From: a virus
DNA length: 27,670 bases
IMG/VR virus record: IMGVR_UViG_3300035661_000278
Location: 1-27,670 of that record
Reading direction: 5' to 3' (one strand)
In this document: positions 6,427 to 12,947 of the stretch, piece by piece
Position numbering within the stretch: the first letter of the stretch is position 1
Layout: each line of letters begins with the position of its first letter
Notes under the pieces: generated by a model
What the model saw: only the letters and a program-made list of their open reading frames with translations
Database searches by the model: none
Told to the model about the DNA's origin: nothing
Position numbers and translations under genes: made by a program

Positions 6427-7386
6427 ATGACAGATCACGAAAACATCATTGATATCAAGGAATTGTCTGCGTTGCTAGCAGGAACAACCCGGGCGTTAGT
6501 TGGGGTCAGCGGCGGCGCAGACAGTATGGTGCTATTGCATGAAATTGTGCATAATCGTGATAAATTCACCAATGATTTCAAAGTGGTGCATATCGATCAT
6601 CAGCTTAACCCTGCTAGCGGTAGCTGGGGTGAATTAGTGGCGAATTATTGCCAAGAACACAACATCGAATGCGAAATTGTCAAAGTTAACACGTCAGAAT
6701 GGGGTAAAAACCTTGAACAGGCGGCGCGGCGCGCCAGATATGACGCATTTGCTAAGCAACAAGGCGATTCTATTGTGTTGGCACATCATGCCAATGACCA
6801 GATCGAAACGTTCTTCCTGAAATTGTTCAGGGGCAGCGGTGTTAAGGGTTTGCGCGGAATGGACAAGATCAACGAATGTTGGTTCGACCGTAGCAAAAAG
6901 GTTATCCGTCCGCTTATTGACACATCTCGCCATGACATTGAAGCATATGCATTAGCTAACAATATCCCGTATGTTACTGACCCTAGCAATGTTGATCAGC
7001 GCTATGATAGGAATTGGATTAGGCATACGCTTATTCCGACCATTCAAACACGGAATGAGATTGCCGATATTAACATTTTGAAGAGCATTGCTAACCAAGG
7101 TGAAGCATATGAGCTGCTCACAGAGATGGGTAAAATGGACTTTGATGCATGCAAATTGCAAGAAAACGAGCTTGATTGGACAAAAGTTAGGGTATTGTCT
7201 TTGCCTAGGCTTAAGAACTTGATCATGTATATTTGCAATATGCACAACCTCATTGACGTAAGCTATCATCACGTTGAAACCTTTGCCAAAGGGTTGCTAG
7301 CAGCTGATGTGGATAGCAAGAATGAATTGCGCTTGCGGTATTTTACCATGAAAAAGATTGGCAATAAAATTAAATTGGACGTATAA
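6427..7386 (+). CDS. tilS: tRNA(Ile)-lysidine synthetase
   Basis: 319 aa. The PP-loop ATP-pyrophosphatase motif GVSGGADSM spans residues 26-34 (SGGADS). VVHIDHQLNP, LAHHANDQIETFFLKLFRGSG (about 118-138), RPLIDTSRHDIEAYAL and DPSNVDQRYDRNWIRH (about 185-200) are the expected TilS signatures. The enzyme ligates lysine to C34 of tRNA-Ile2(CAU), switching its reading from AUG to AUA. The start at 6427 is preferred over GTG 6418 because the promoter -10 lies across 6414-6419. Phage-borne TilS is uncommon. No CAU tRNA is visible here, so the target is a host tRNA or a phage tRNA elsewhere. Confidence 0.9.
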   Translation: MTDHENIIDIKELSALLAGTTRALVGVSGGADSMVLLHEIVHNRDKFTNDFKVVHIDHQLNPASGSWGELVANYCQEHNIECEIVKVNTSEWGKNLEQAARRARYDAFAKQQGDSIVLAHHANDQIETFFLKLFRGSGVKGLRGMDKINECWFDRSKKVIRPLIDTSRHDIEAYALANNIPYVTDPSNVDQRYDRNWIRHTLIPTIQTRNEIADINILKSIANQGEAYELLTEMGKMDFDACKLQENELDWTKVRVLSLPRLKNLIMYICNMHNLIDVSYHHVETFAKGLLAADVDSKNELRLRYFTMKKIGNKIKLDV

Positions 7387-7456
7387 TATCCTGTTTTTGC
7401 AAATAATGCAAATCTACTAAATATACTGTAAACTGACTATATCGCACCGTGTTTTG

Positions 7457-7465
7457 TGATATAAG
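7457..7465 (+). promoter_or_regulatory. Candidate extended -10 promoter before the SprT-like gene
   Basis: TGaTATAAG (7457-7465) is an extended -10 without a convincing -35. The predicted start is near 7472. The 113-bp gap (7387-7499) otherwise holds only a small inverted repeat TTTGCA/TGCAAA (7396-7412). Confidence 0.3.
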
Positions 7466-7499
7466 CAGTTGCGGTAAAACTTCGTGGGTAGATGGTCTG

Positions 7500-7967
7500 A
7501 TGCGATTGCGTATAATCAATGAACCGAAGCGTTTTAGCGTCACAATTGTACGTGATGCAGCAAAATATTATGCAGAACGATTACTTAAAGACCGCAGTGT
7601 TGGCGTCAACATAACCATTGATTTTATTGATTCGTTTGATAATAAGATCGCCGCATATTGCATTTGGACAGATGACATACGCCGCCCACGTAATTTTAAA
7701 ATAGTGCTCGAAAATAACATGCGTAAGAGCAAAACTTTGGAATGCTTAGCCCATGAGATGGTCCATGTTAAGCAGTTCGTATTCAATGAGATGCGTGATT
7801 ACACGCAATCAGACGACCATGTAAAATGGTACGGTAAAAAGACACAGTATGATAATTCCAACGATGAGATGTATTACGATAGTCCTTGGGAAATAGAAGC
7901 ATACGGCCGCCAAATTGGATTATACCGTGGTTTCAAGAAGTCCCTAAAAGATCGAAAACCAAGTTGA
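7500..7967 (+). CDS. SprT-like zinc metalloprotease
   Basis: 155 aa from ATG 7500. A GTG at 7449 would add a 17-residue extension with no supporting site. The zinc motif CLAHEMVHVKQF gives His85-Glu86-x-x-His89, and EIEAYGRQ near residue 136 supplies a likely third ligand and helix. This is the minimal SprT/zincin arrangement. SprT-like proteases include the SPRTN/Wss1 group acting on DNA-protein crosslinks, but bacterial and phage members are mostly uncharacterised. Possible roles are removal of trapped proteins from phage DNA or degradation of a host factor. No clear Shine-Dalgarno site is visible. Confidence 0.75.
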   Translation: MRLRIINEPKRFSVTIVRDAAKYYAERLLKDRSVGVNITIDFIDSFDNKIAAYCIWTDDIRRPRNFKIVLENNMRKSKTLECLAHEMVHVKQFVFNEMRDYTQSDDHVKWYGKKTQYDNSNDEMYYDSPWEIEAYGRQIGLYRGFKKSLKDRKPS

Positions 7968-7992
7968 CATAAGTTAGAAGGTATGTTACCAT
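7964..7992 (+). promoter_or_regulatory. Sigma70-like promoter for the zinc-ribbon gene
   Basis: TTGACA (7964-7969), 17-bp spacer, TACCAT (7987-7992) with an upstream TGt. The predicted start is near 7999. The -35 overlaps the end of the SprT-like gene. Confidence 0.6.
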
Positions 7993-8020
7993 CCTTTTCG
8001 AATAACAAAGGATTGAATAC

Positions 8021-8260
8021 ATGCAATATCTTAAGTGCGATAAGCCTGGTTGCGACCACATTGAGTATCATCAAAAATTGGATGCTACTATGGTCAACAA
8101 GCAATGTCCAAAATGCAGCACCAACTTGCTCACCCAACGTGATTGGGCAGATTTCAGTGCATTCAATGCTGTAATTGATGCAGCTAATAAGGCCACGCCC
8201 GCTGGTCCTTTCATCAAGGTAAACGTTAATGTCCACGAGGGTGTGGTCAAGTACTCGTAA
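8021..8260 (+). CDS. Small zinc-ribbon protein
   Basis: 79 aa from ATG 8021 behind AAAGGA. Cys6, Cys11, Cys29 and Cys32 (CDKPGC ... CPKC) form a four-cysteine zinc ribbon at the N-terminus. The rest is an uncharacterised tail with a helix (FSAFNAVIDAANKA) and a strand-rich end. Such ribbons often bind nucleic acids or proteins. It leads a run of very small genes and has its own promoter, as an early regulatory or host-takeover gene might. Confidence 0.75.
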   Translation: MQYLKCDKPGCDHIEYHQKLDATMVNKQCPKCSTNLLTQRDWADFSAFNAVIDAANKATPAGPFIKVNVNVHEGVVKYS

Positions 8261-8277
8261 TAATTGGAACTGACATA

Positions 8278-8578
8278 ATGGCTAAAAAGTTGAAAAGTCC
8301 TGCTTCCGATCAATCGTTATTTGAGCGCTATGCCGCGAAACGTGGATCTTGGTTATCGTGGTATTGCGATTGGCATTGCTACGAACGAAACATGGCCAAG
8401 GACGGCTTATGTTGAGAATCGCGGAAATGGCCAATGTGGGCGCTGTTCGATGAACTATGCAGTCTGTGAAGATCGCAAACATGCATTTGATTTTGTTTTA
8501 AAATGTGCAGAGGCATTGGCCGTGGCAACAAATACAACTATACGAACAAAGACTATTAACAACGGGAGTAAACTATAA
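8278..8578 (+). CDS. Small Cys-rich protein, apparently split by a +1 frameshift
   Basis: The frame from ATG 8278 encodes 45 residues (ending ERNMAKDGLC) to TGA 8413. The +1 frame is open from about 8321 to TAA 8576-8578. Removing one T near 8407-8408 joins them into a 99-aa protein in which MAKDG continues as YVENRGNGQCGRCSMNYAVC, with several cysteines that could hold zinc. The TAATG overlap with the next gene supports the second frame as genuine. Alternatives are two separate genes, the second starting at ATG 8330 with a weak site; a programmed +1 shift at TGT-TGA; or a sequence error. No family is recognised. Confidence 0.5.
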
Positions 8579-8781
8579 TGCCATACACTAGCGGAACACC
8601 TATGTCTGACGACGATATTCTCGAACTCGGCGATGCAATCAAAGACATTCATATCAAGAATGTCGACAAAGGCTTGAAAAACTTGTCCGATCAGGCTTTG
8701 AGCATGTTGGTGACACAATTAAAACCCGGCACACTCGACCGGACATTAGCCGAGGCTGAGCAATCTCGCCGCAATAAGTAA
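8578..8781 (+). CDS. Small acidic helical protein, 67 aa
   Basis: ATG 8578 overlaps the TAA of the previous frame and is preceded by GGGAG. The protein is mostly helical and charged: MSDDDILELGDAIKDIHI, then DKGLKNLSDQALSMLVTQL, ending AEAEQSRRNK. The family is not recognised. It is coupled to its neighbours and is probably an early accessory protein. Confidence 0.75.
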   Translation: MPYTSGTPMSDDDILELGDAIKDIHIKNVDKGLKNLSDQALSMLVTQLKPGTLDRTLAEAEQSRRNK

Positions 8782-8796
8782 TCGAAGGACCGAACA

Positions 8797-8925
8797 ATGT
8801 TCATGACTGTATATTTGGTTTTATATTTCTTTGGATATGCTAGCGGTGTAGCCGGACCTATGCCTGATATGCCTAGTTGTCAACATGCAAAAGAAGTTAT
8901 CCAAGTGCCTACCCCCTATTGCTAA
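8797..8925 (+). CDS. Tiny exported or membrane peptide, 42 aa
   Basis: ATG 8797 follows AAGGA at ideal spacing (8785-8789). The N-terminus is strongly hydrophobic (TVYLVLYFFGYASGVAG), acting as a signal peptide or single membrane span, followed by MPDMPSCQHAKEVIQ and a C-terminal PYC. The two cysteines, one at the very end, could pair. Small phage peptides with a signal sequence and two cysteines act in the envelope, but no function can be assigned. Confidence 0.6.
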   Translation: MFMTVYLVLYFFGYASGVAGPMPDMPSCQHAKEVIQVPTPYC

Positions 8926-9043
8926 AAAGTTTGTCATGGTTGGTAGGGCGAAGGCCAGACGTGCAGTGGCATCAGACGTACAGTTTGTATGTGAAGATGA
9001 CGTTGTTAGACCGCGAATGGAATATGAGGACAATCTGCCGTAA
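8885..9043 (+). CDS. Possible 52-aa basic/acidic small protein
   Basis: The frame from ATG 8885 overlaps the end of the preceding gene by 41 bases. It gives a coding-like protein with a basic first half (KKFVMVGRAKARRAV) and an acidic end (CEDDVVRPRMEYEDNLP). An alternative start is ATG 8936 (35 aa). Neither has a good Shine-Dalgarno site, so translation would depend on coupling. The family is unknown. Confidence 0.35.
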   Translation: MQKKLSKCLPPIAKKFVMVGRAKARRAVASDVQFVCEDDVVRPRMEYEDNLP

Positions 9044-9070
9044 AACAATAACTTAGCTTTGTAACTTTTG

Positions 9071-9096
9071 GACAGATTTTGGTTGACTAATCTGTC
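9071..9096. promoter_or_regulatory. Operator-like inverted repeat over a -35 box
   Basis: GACAGATT (9071-9078) and AATCTGTC (9089-9096) form a perfect 8-bp inverted repeat with a 10-bp gap. The -35 hexamer TTGACT (9083-9088) lies inside it. A dimeric repressor bound here would block RNA polymerase. Confidence 0.55.
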
Positions 9097-9110
9097 GATT
9101 CTGCTAATAT
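9083..9110 (+). promoter_or_regulatory. Sigma70 promoter with extended -10
   Basis: TTGACT (9083-9088), 16-bp spacer, TGC-TAATAT (extended -10 at 9102-9104, hexamer 9105-9110). The predicted start is near 9117, with AGGAG upstream of ATG 9141. Confidence 0.8.
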
Positions 9111-9140
9111 GCACATATTAACAACACAGGAGTGCAGCGC

Positions 9141-9428
9141 ATGGCTTACGTAATTTACGATATTGCAACTACTAAGATTGTTGTCGAGAAGCGTTATGGC
9201 AAGGAAAAGTATGCCACCGAAGCCGCCGCAAAAGCAGCCCGGACGCGCATCACGAAGAAGCAGAATGTTGCTGTTGAATCGTTGGGCATTGCCGAACTTA
9301 CGGTTTACCGTAGCACCATTGCAGCAATGGTCGAGCGGGTGAATTTGTTGTCGGGTAAGAAGTACCTCGAAAGCATCAATACGCCACTTTGTTGCAGCCC
9401 GGCGTCCGAAACTTATCACTCGATGTAA
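9141..9428 (+). CDS. Small phage protein, 95 aa
   Basis: Start ATG 9141 is set by AGGAG; the GTG at 9132 lies within the site itself. The N-terminal half looks like a small phage family I recall: MAYVIYDIATTKIVVEKRYG followed by KYATEAAAKAARTRITKKQN. The second half has ESLGIAELTVYRSTIAA and two adjacent cysteines (PLCCS). Ala-rich helical repeats suggest a compact binding protein. Its function is not known. A strong promoter with an overlapping operator-like site indicates tightly controlled early expression. Confidence 0.75.
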   Translation: MAYVIYDIATTKIVVEKRYGKEKYATEAAAKAARTRITKKQNVAVESLGIAELTVYRSTIAAMVERVNLLSGKKYLESINTPLCCSPASETYHSM

Positions 9429-9464
9429 GTTGATGGTGTGATTCCATAACGAAATGATCGGCCA

Positions 9465-9584
9465 TTGATTAAATTTCCCGACATTGCAAAATGGTATTTT
9501 AAGTTCCCCAATGTACCCGAATGCAACCATCCAACGGGGACTATCGGCGAATTGGCATGGCAACAGAATGTTATTTCAGATTAG
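9465..9584 (+). CDS. Small coding-like frame without ATG, 39 aa
   Basis: The frame from TTG 9465 to TAG 9582 reads IKFPDIAKWYFKFPNVPEC and NHPTGTIGELAWQQNVISD. This looks much more protein-like than the other frames here, including the minus-strand ORF. There is no ATG and no good ribosome site, so it may be the remnant of a gene whose start was lost, or it may use TTG. Confidence 0.3.
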   Translation: MIKFPDIAKWYFKFPNVPECNHPTGTIGELAWQQNVISD

Positions 9585-9631
9585 CATTATGGCAATAAGT
9601 CGTATACAAACCATAAATTTCTTTTTTGGAT

Positions 9632-9718
9632 ATGACTGTCCAACATTTCGAATTGCGGCAGGGCGACAAGCTCCGCCGCAAATATTCATTCAAACTTATT
9701 CCTAGCGAAACGAGGTAA
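9632..9718 (+). CDS. Possible 28-aa microprotein
   Basis: ATG 9632 to TAA 9716 encodes MTVQHFELRQGDKLRRKYSF plus eight residues, a basic coding-like peptide. It lies directly upstream of the GAGG site for ATG 9721. The start context (TTGGAT) is weak. The family is unknown. Confidence 0.35.
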   Translation: MTVQHFELRQGDKLRRKYSFKLIPSETR

Positions 9719-9720
9719 TC

Positions 9721-9825
9721 ATGTCAAATACTGATCTTATGAATGTAGGTATGGTAAACACAGAAGTTGGGCGCAGAGGCTGCCCTGGTATGGTCAAGTG
9801 GGCGAGAACCACAAGGCCGAGGTAA
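9721..9825 (+). CDS. Short ORF with strong ribosome site, 34 aa
   Basis: ATG 9721 follows GAGG (9712-9715) at good spacing, so initiation here is likely. It encodes MSNTDLMNVGMVNTEVG and then a basic tail to TAA 9823. A +1 shift at the GGG of 9769-9771 would join it to the frame that continues to 10015 and give a 97-aa protein. It is either a real micro-ORF or the first part of a frameshifted gene. Confidence 0.4.
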   Translation: MSNTDLMNVGMVNTEVGRRGCPGMVKWARTTRPR

Positions 9826-10015
9826 GAAATCTTTAAGAAAGTTTTTAAAGAGAGGCTGGTGGTATAGTAATCCACCAGTTACTACCGAGCTTATTCATGC
9901 TCGCGAGTTTACAGTGAAAGGTGTTGCAAGACATTATCAAATCGCTGTGAAAACGGCTTTCAGAGGATATGTGCAACCTAGCATTTTGCTAAGCTGCCAT
10001 ATGAAGGATGACTAA
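9767..10015 (+). CDS. Basic protein frame lacking its own ATG, 82 aa
   Basis: This frame is open to TAA 10013-10015 but has only a TTG (9767) as a possible start. It encodes a basic stretch (GKKSLRKFLKRGWWYSNPP) and then TVKGVARHYQIAVKTAF. Its stop sits just before the Shine-Dalgarno-coupled ATG at 10017, which argues the frame is translated. The most economical reading is that it continues the ORF starting at 9721 after a +1 shift, but this is unproven. Confidence 0.4.
   Translation: MGAEAALVWSSGREPQGRGKKSLRKFLKRGWWYSNPPVTTELIHAREFTVKGVARHYQIAVKTAFRGYVQPSILLSCHMKDD
9856..9878. repeat. Perfect inverted repeat CTGGTGG-N9-CCACCAG
   Basis: A 7-bp GC-rich inverted repeat around TATAGTAAT, in otherwise AT-rich sequence. 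It lies inside the 9767-10015 frame. It could be an mRNA hairpin or a protein-binding site; no T run follows it. Confidence 0.4.
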
Positions 10016-10016
10016 G

Positions 10017-10097
10017 ATGCGGATTAATATCGATAGTGTACGGGTCAGTAACCTCTACAATTTTAATATAAACTGTACATCTGATGGAGACAGCTAA
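10017..10097 (+). CDS. 26-aa microprotein in a coupled gene chain
   Basis: ATG 10017 is one base after the preceding TAA, with AAGGA (10003-10007) as ribosome site. It ends in a TAA that overlaps the next ATG (TAATG at 10095-10099). The peptide is MRINIDSVRVSNLYNFNINC followed by TSDGDS. The two-sided coupling argues it is translated. The function is unknown; it may serve mainly to couple translation. Confidence 0.55.
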   Translation: MRINIDSVRVSNLYNFNINCTSDGDS

Positions 10098-10375
10098 TGG
10101 CAAAAGGTAACGAAAGTCTTATATTGAAATGGGGGACTATTAAGGGTTATGGCAACCTGAGTCCCAAATCAATTGCTATTGCTAAGAGATATGTGAAACT
10201 CGGTGTCTCGATGAGTGCAATGGCCCAGGATATTACAGATGAACATAGAAAAGTTCTTTGTGAATTGATCGATTCTATCGACGGCACGATTAGCAATGAT
10301 TGGTCCGGACAAATCTATACTAAAGAAGAAGCTAAGAACTATGTGATGTCATATGCCAAGAAGGATCCAAAATGA
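10097..10375 (+). CDS. Small helical phage protein, 92 aa
   Basis: ATG 10097 has GGAG upstream and overlaps the TAA of the microprotein. The N-terminal half carries SLILKWGTIKGYGNLSPKS and KRYVKLGVSMSAMAQ; the C-terminal half carries HRKVLCELIDSIDGTISNDW and EEAKNYVMSYAKK. The LKWGT-KGY-L start resembles small phage proteins I recall but cannot name. It is soluble and mixed in charge. ATGA overlaps the next gene. Confidence 0.75.
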   Translation: MAKGNESLILKWGTIKGYGNLSPKSIAIAKRYVKLGVSMSAMAQDITDEHRKVLCELIDSIDGTISNDWSGQIYTKEEAKNYVMSYAKKDPK

Positions 10376-10611
10376 ATAACGGCCATCAACCAATTAAAGA
10401 CATTAGTGGTAGAATACCACCTAATCCACCAAATCAAGGAACTGCCGGTGTTAGCCCTAAAAAGGACGACGAGCTGACATTGCGTGATAAATTTGCTATA
10501 GCGTGTCTCCCTGTGTATGCAACTCGGTCATGGGCAGAATCAAATCTTTCAAACATTGCCAGTCTGGCATATTCATTAGCAGATGCTATGTTAGAATTTA
10601 GAAAACGATGA
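10372..10611 (+). CDS. Small phage protein with DxLTLRDKFA motif, 79 aa
   Basis: ATG 10372 overlaps the upstream stop (ATGA). A Pro/Gly-rich N-terminus (GRIPPNPPNQGTAG) leads to ELTLRDKFAIACLPVYA and a C-terminal SLAYSLADAMLEFRKR. The last two elements form a compact domain common in phage and prophage small proteins (LTLRDYFA...A...Y..ADAML..R), whose function is unknown. It ends just as the next promoter starts. Confidence 0.75.
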   Translation: MNNGHQPIKDISGRIPPNPPNQGTAGVSPKKDDELTLRDKFAIACLPVYATRSWAESNLSNIASLAYSLADAMLEFRKR

Positions 10612-10635
10612 CAAGTAACAAATTGATGCTATAGT
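10608..10635 (+). promoter_or_regulatory. Sigma70 promoter with extended -10
   Basis: ATGACA (10608-10613), 16-bp spacer, TGC-TATAGT (extended element 10627-10629, hexamer 10630-10635). The predicted start is near 10642, 23 bases before ATG 10665. Confidence 0.75.
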
Positions 10636-10664
10636 AATATAGTAATAACATAGGAATTGAATAC

Positions 10665-10835
10665 ATGCCAAAATATCAAGATAGTCCATACGGTGATGTA
10701 CATCCACTAGACTCCAATGACCATATGTATCTCCACCCCAGGCGGTCGTGGACAGACAAACTCGGTGACGGTATAATTGCGTTTCATAGCTCTATTGCAG
10801 AAGCTATTTGGTACTTTTTGAGATCACGTAAATGA
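10665..10835 (+). CDS. Small protein, 56 aa
   Basis: ATG 10665 behind AGGAA, first gene after a strong promoter; TGA overlaps the next start (ATGA). The N-terminus is polar with several His (PYGDVHPLDSNDHMYLHP). The C-terminal half is an amphipathic helix (GIIAFHSSIAEAIWYFLRS) that could associate with a membrane or a partner. The family is not recognised. Confidence 0.7.
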   Translation: MPKYQDSPYGDVHPLDSNDHMYLHPRRSWTDKLGDGIIAFHSSIAEAIWYFLRSRK

Positions 10836-11065
10836 CATATAAGGTTGGACAACTTGTAGACGTGCAGCTAACAACCACAGGGGCAATCTATGTGGATAAC
10901 ACCCGAATTACAAATCGTAATACTAAATGGGGTGTACACCATAATGTCTTTTCCTCGTCCATTCCTATTGAATGTATAGTTGAAACATTGACCCGGTTGG
11001 GGTTTGCTGATCACGTTAAAAACATAGACAAGAACTATCTATCTGCGATGATCTCGGAGGAATGA
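10832..11065 (+). CDS. Unknown small protein, 77 aa
   Basis: ATG 10832 overlaps the preceding TGA. The N-terminal part MTYKVGQLVDVQLTTTGAIY looks like a small beta-barrel; the C-terminal part is helical (IECIVETLTRLGFADHV). The family is not recognised. The end carries the GGAGG site used by the next gene. Confidence 0.7.
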   Translation: MTYKVGQLVDVQLTTTGAIYVDNTRITNRNTKWGVHHNVFSSSIPIECIVETLTRLGFADHVKNIDKNYLSAMISEE

Positions 11066-11422
11066 TTGGATAATACAGTAATCGACAACGACGCCGCCGA
11101 CGAAACACTTATGGAAAACGTGTTACATGATTCATTATATGCCTCGCTTGATGCATTTGTTAATGATGTTAAAGGTATGATTGACCGCCAGATACATAAT
11201 TCTATTAATGTTAACGAAGTGTTCAAGACTGATAACAACTATATCAGGCAGCTAGTTCTCGAATGGACTCAACGAATTCTATATGAAACTGTTGCAAACG
11301 AGTTTGGAGAGACGGTTGTGGTTGAGTTTTTTAACGATTCATTTTATCAAATTGCAGCCCACAATCTTGGTCCACATGATTTTTCAAAAATGGCTGGGCC
11401 ATACAAAAGGAGTCGAATATGA
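11066..11422 (+). CDS. Unknown acidic helical protein with TTG start, 118 aa
   Basis: The start is TTG 11066, set by a perfect GGAGG (11056-11060) five bases upstream; the ATG at 11062 stops after three codons. The protein is acidic and helical, with an N-terminal DNDAADETLMENVLHDSLY and a central QLVLEWTQRILYETVANEF. The family is unknown. ATGA overlaps the lipoprotein gene, so the two are coupled. Confidence 0.7.
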   Translation: MDNTVIDNDAADETLMENVLHDSLYASLDAFVNDVKGMIDRQIHNSINVNEVFKTDNNYIRQLVLEWTQRILYETVANEFGETVVVEFFNDSFYQIAAHNLGPHDFSKMAGPYKRSRI

Positions 11423-11673
11423 AATATTTACGAATTATTGTGTTGATGACTACTGCTATGATTGCCACAGCATGTTCGGGACCCGAAGATGTAAAACGTG
11501 CAATTGAGCAACAAGGTTTTACAAACGTAACACTTCTTTATGGTGAGGCTAAAACACCGTGCCAAGATGATGAAGACGCAATTGGGTTTACGGCATTGAA
11601 CAAAGACAATAAGACAGTGTCTGGTACAATTTGTTTCGCGCCCTTGGAAAAATCGACTATCATTCTCAATTAA
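11419..11673 (+). CDS. Small lipoprotein, 84 aa
   Basis: The N-terminal hydrophobic stretch YLRIIVLMTTAMIATACSG ends in a lipobox-like IATAC, so Cys19 is the probable lipidated residue. The mature domain has AIEQQGFTNVTLLYG, a Cys near residue 48 (TPCQDD), GFTA and SGTICFAP, with two cysteines able to pair. Small phage lipoproteins of this layout are known, and some act in superinfection exclusion, but no role is shown here. It is coupled to the TTG-started gene upstream. Confidence 0.7.
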   Translation: MKYLRIIVLMTTAMIATACSGPEDVKRAIEQQGFTNVTLLYGEAKTPCQDDEDAIGFTALNKDNKTVSGTICFAPLEKSTIILN

Positions 11674-11691
11674 TTTGCAGGAGTATTCTAT

Positions 11692-11907
11692 ATGTCCGAT
11701 TCAAAATTGTATATAGTGAATGGAACTATTAAGAAACAAGATTATGGTGAAACGTCTGAGAAAACCATTGAAAAGACTATGGCAGTTTGGGCAACAACTG
11801 TAGAAGAGGCTGAGGACAAGTTTACAAGTTACTGGACCAAACAAACAGACGAATATTCCGTTTACTATAACGTCACATATGCAGAGGCATTGGCAGCAAT
11901 AGATTAA
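11692..11907 (+). CDS. Small phage protein, 71 aa
   Basis: ATG 11692 behind AGGAG. It reads KLYIVNGTIKKQDYG, TMAVWATTVEEAEDKFTSYW and a C-terminal YNVTYAEALAAID: alternating strand and helix in a compact alpha/beta protein. The TTVEEAEDKF motif resembles small domains in other phage proteins. Its function is unknown. Confidence 0.7.
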   Translation: MSDSKLYIVNGTIKKQDYGETSEKTIEKTMAVWATTVEEAEDKFTSYWTKQTDEYSVYYNVTYAEALAAID

Positions 11908-11915
11908 GGTCCATA

Positions 11916-12236
11916 ATGACAGTTAAATTTGACAATGCTATAGAAGCAAGTATTTTCTCAATCCTTAAGAATGTCACCGACGAGCTTAATGACATAACCG
12001 ATCCGGTAGATCTTGAACGATATTGGTATTACGATTCTGAAAAATTAAAACATCTGACAGAAGAAGCTCGTATGTACGAATTCATGCAGCACATTGACAT
12101 GTATAGGCGGCAATGTCGTCGTTGGGAAGAAATACATAATGGTTCAAGTTCTGTGGTTGAACGTGTACGCGACAAATACCTAATGCCTAAAATTAAAGAA
12201 TTCATCGAAATGTCTAACAAGAAAACCGACGTATAA
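11916..12236 (+). CDS. Unknown helical protein, 106 aa
   Basis: ATG 11916, eight bases after the previous stop, with AAGG nearby. It is a charged, almost fully helical protein (YEFMQHIDMYRRQCRRWEEI, then VRDKYLMPKIKEFIEMSNKK). The family is not recognised. The TAATG overlap couples it to the paralog trio that follows. Confidence 0.7.
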   Translation: MTVKFDNAIEASIFSILKNVTDELNDITDPVDLERYWYYDSEKLKHLTEEARMYEFMQHIDMYRRQCRRWEEIHNGSSSVVERVRDKYLMPKIKEFIEMSNKKTDV

Positions 12237-12613
12237 TGGCAATCTTTTTAAAGAATTATCAACCGGCACCCAAAGAAAGTTATGACGACCTTCTTAAAAG
12301 ACGTGATGAACATATTGCGTTTGCTAAACTCAGGATGAGTTCGGATGACAACTTTCCTGAATCAAAGTATGGCTTGATATATAATCATACCCAGATAGGG
12401 TTGTATGATTACTATGTATATAGATATAGACCGGGTGGGTTCTTGTGTGCAGTCTTGGGTGGCGCCCCAACTGAGTTTTGTTTGGGGTTAGCAGACGAAC
12501 GTAACCGTGTTACTTTAGATAATATCAGATCTTGGATAAAAGATAACCTGCCAGAGGAGTCGTTCGGATCCCCCGAGAAAATTGTCAAGTGGTGTTCATA
12601 TGACCTCGATTAA
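12236..12613 (+). CDS. Paralog trio member 1, 125 aa
   Basis: First of three adjacent genes sharing a C-terminal layout: an aromatic PGGFLCAVLGG segment, then SWIKDNLPEESFG and a final KIVKWCSYDLD. Members 2 and 3 have PGWFLDNVLG/EWIKTNMPSEMYG and PGWLLHELLA/KWILDYMPKSLYG at the same places. The N-terminal half differs (YDDLLKRRDEHIAFAKLRMS). It is the most divergent of the three. The function is unknown. It overlaps the upstream stop by TAATG and the next start by 14 bases. Confidence 0.75.
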   Translation: MAIFLKNYQPAPKESYDDLLKRRDEHIAFAKLRMSSDDNFPESKYGLIYNHTQIGLYDYYVYRYRPGGFLCAVLGGAPTEFCLGLADERNRVTLDNIRSWIKDNLPEESFGSPEKIVKWCSYDLD

Positions 12614-12947
12614 CAAAATGTCACCGGATGAATTTGTAACGTATGTCAGTTTGATCGGCGCAGATAACGAATTATTCAAACCATTGAGCGATCGTACAGC
12701 GACAATTTTATACAAGTTCATAGTTAATGGGTATTATCCGGGTTGGTTTTTAGACAATGTATTAGGTTACCTTGATACAGAATACAAAAGATTGGAAATA
12801 GTAGCTAGTTCGACAGAACGCAGAGAATTACCGGTTATTAAGGAATGGATAAAAACCAATATGCCATCTGAGATGTATGGGCATGATCATGCTGTATACA
12901 ATTGGCAGGTCCGTAGAAATTTTGGAGTTAGTAGTATAAATGGTTGA
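12600..12947 (+). CDS. Paralog trio member 2, 115 aa
   Basis: ATG 12600 inside the end of member 1 is chosen over an upstream alternative start at 12582. It reads MSPDEFVTYVSLIG at the N-terminus, then YYPGWFLDNVLGYL and VIKEWIKTNMPSEMYG, with a final YNWQVRRNFG. It aligns closely with member 3 (MTLDEFIIWVNLTD ... WPGWLLHELLA ... YLQKWILDYMPKSLYG). The conserved P-G-W, W-I and Y-G positions suggest one fold. The function is unknown. Confidence 0.75.
   Translation: MTSINKMSPDEFVTYVSLIGADNELFKPLSDRTATILYKFIVNGYYPGWFLDNVLGYLDTEYKRLEIVASSTERRELPVIKEWIKTNMPSEMYGHDHAVYNWQVRRNFGVSSING

Noticed and set aside
7449-7499. Longer SprT-like protein from GTG 7449
   Set aside because: The extension has no ribosome site and overlaps the likely -10; ATG 7500 gives the full HExxH domain.
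9087-9563. 158-codon open frame on the minus strand
   Set aside because: It lies opposite the well-supported gene at 9141-9428 with its promoter and ribosome site; its protein has no coherent domain and no start signals.
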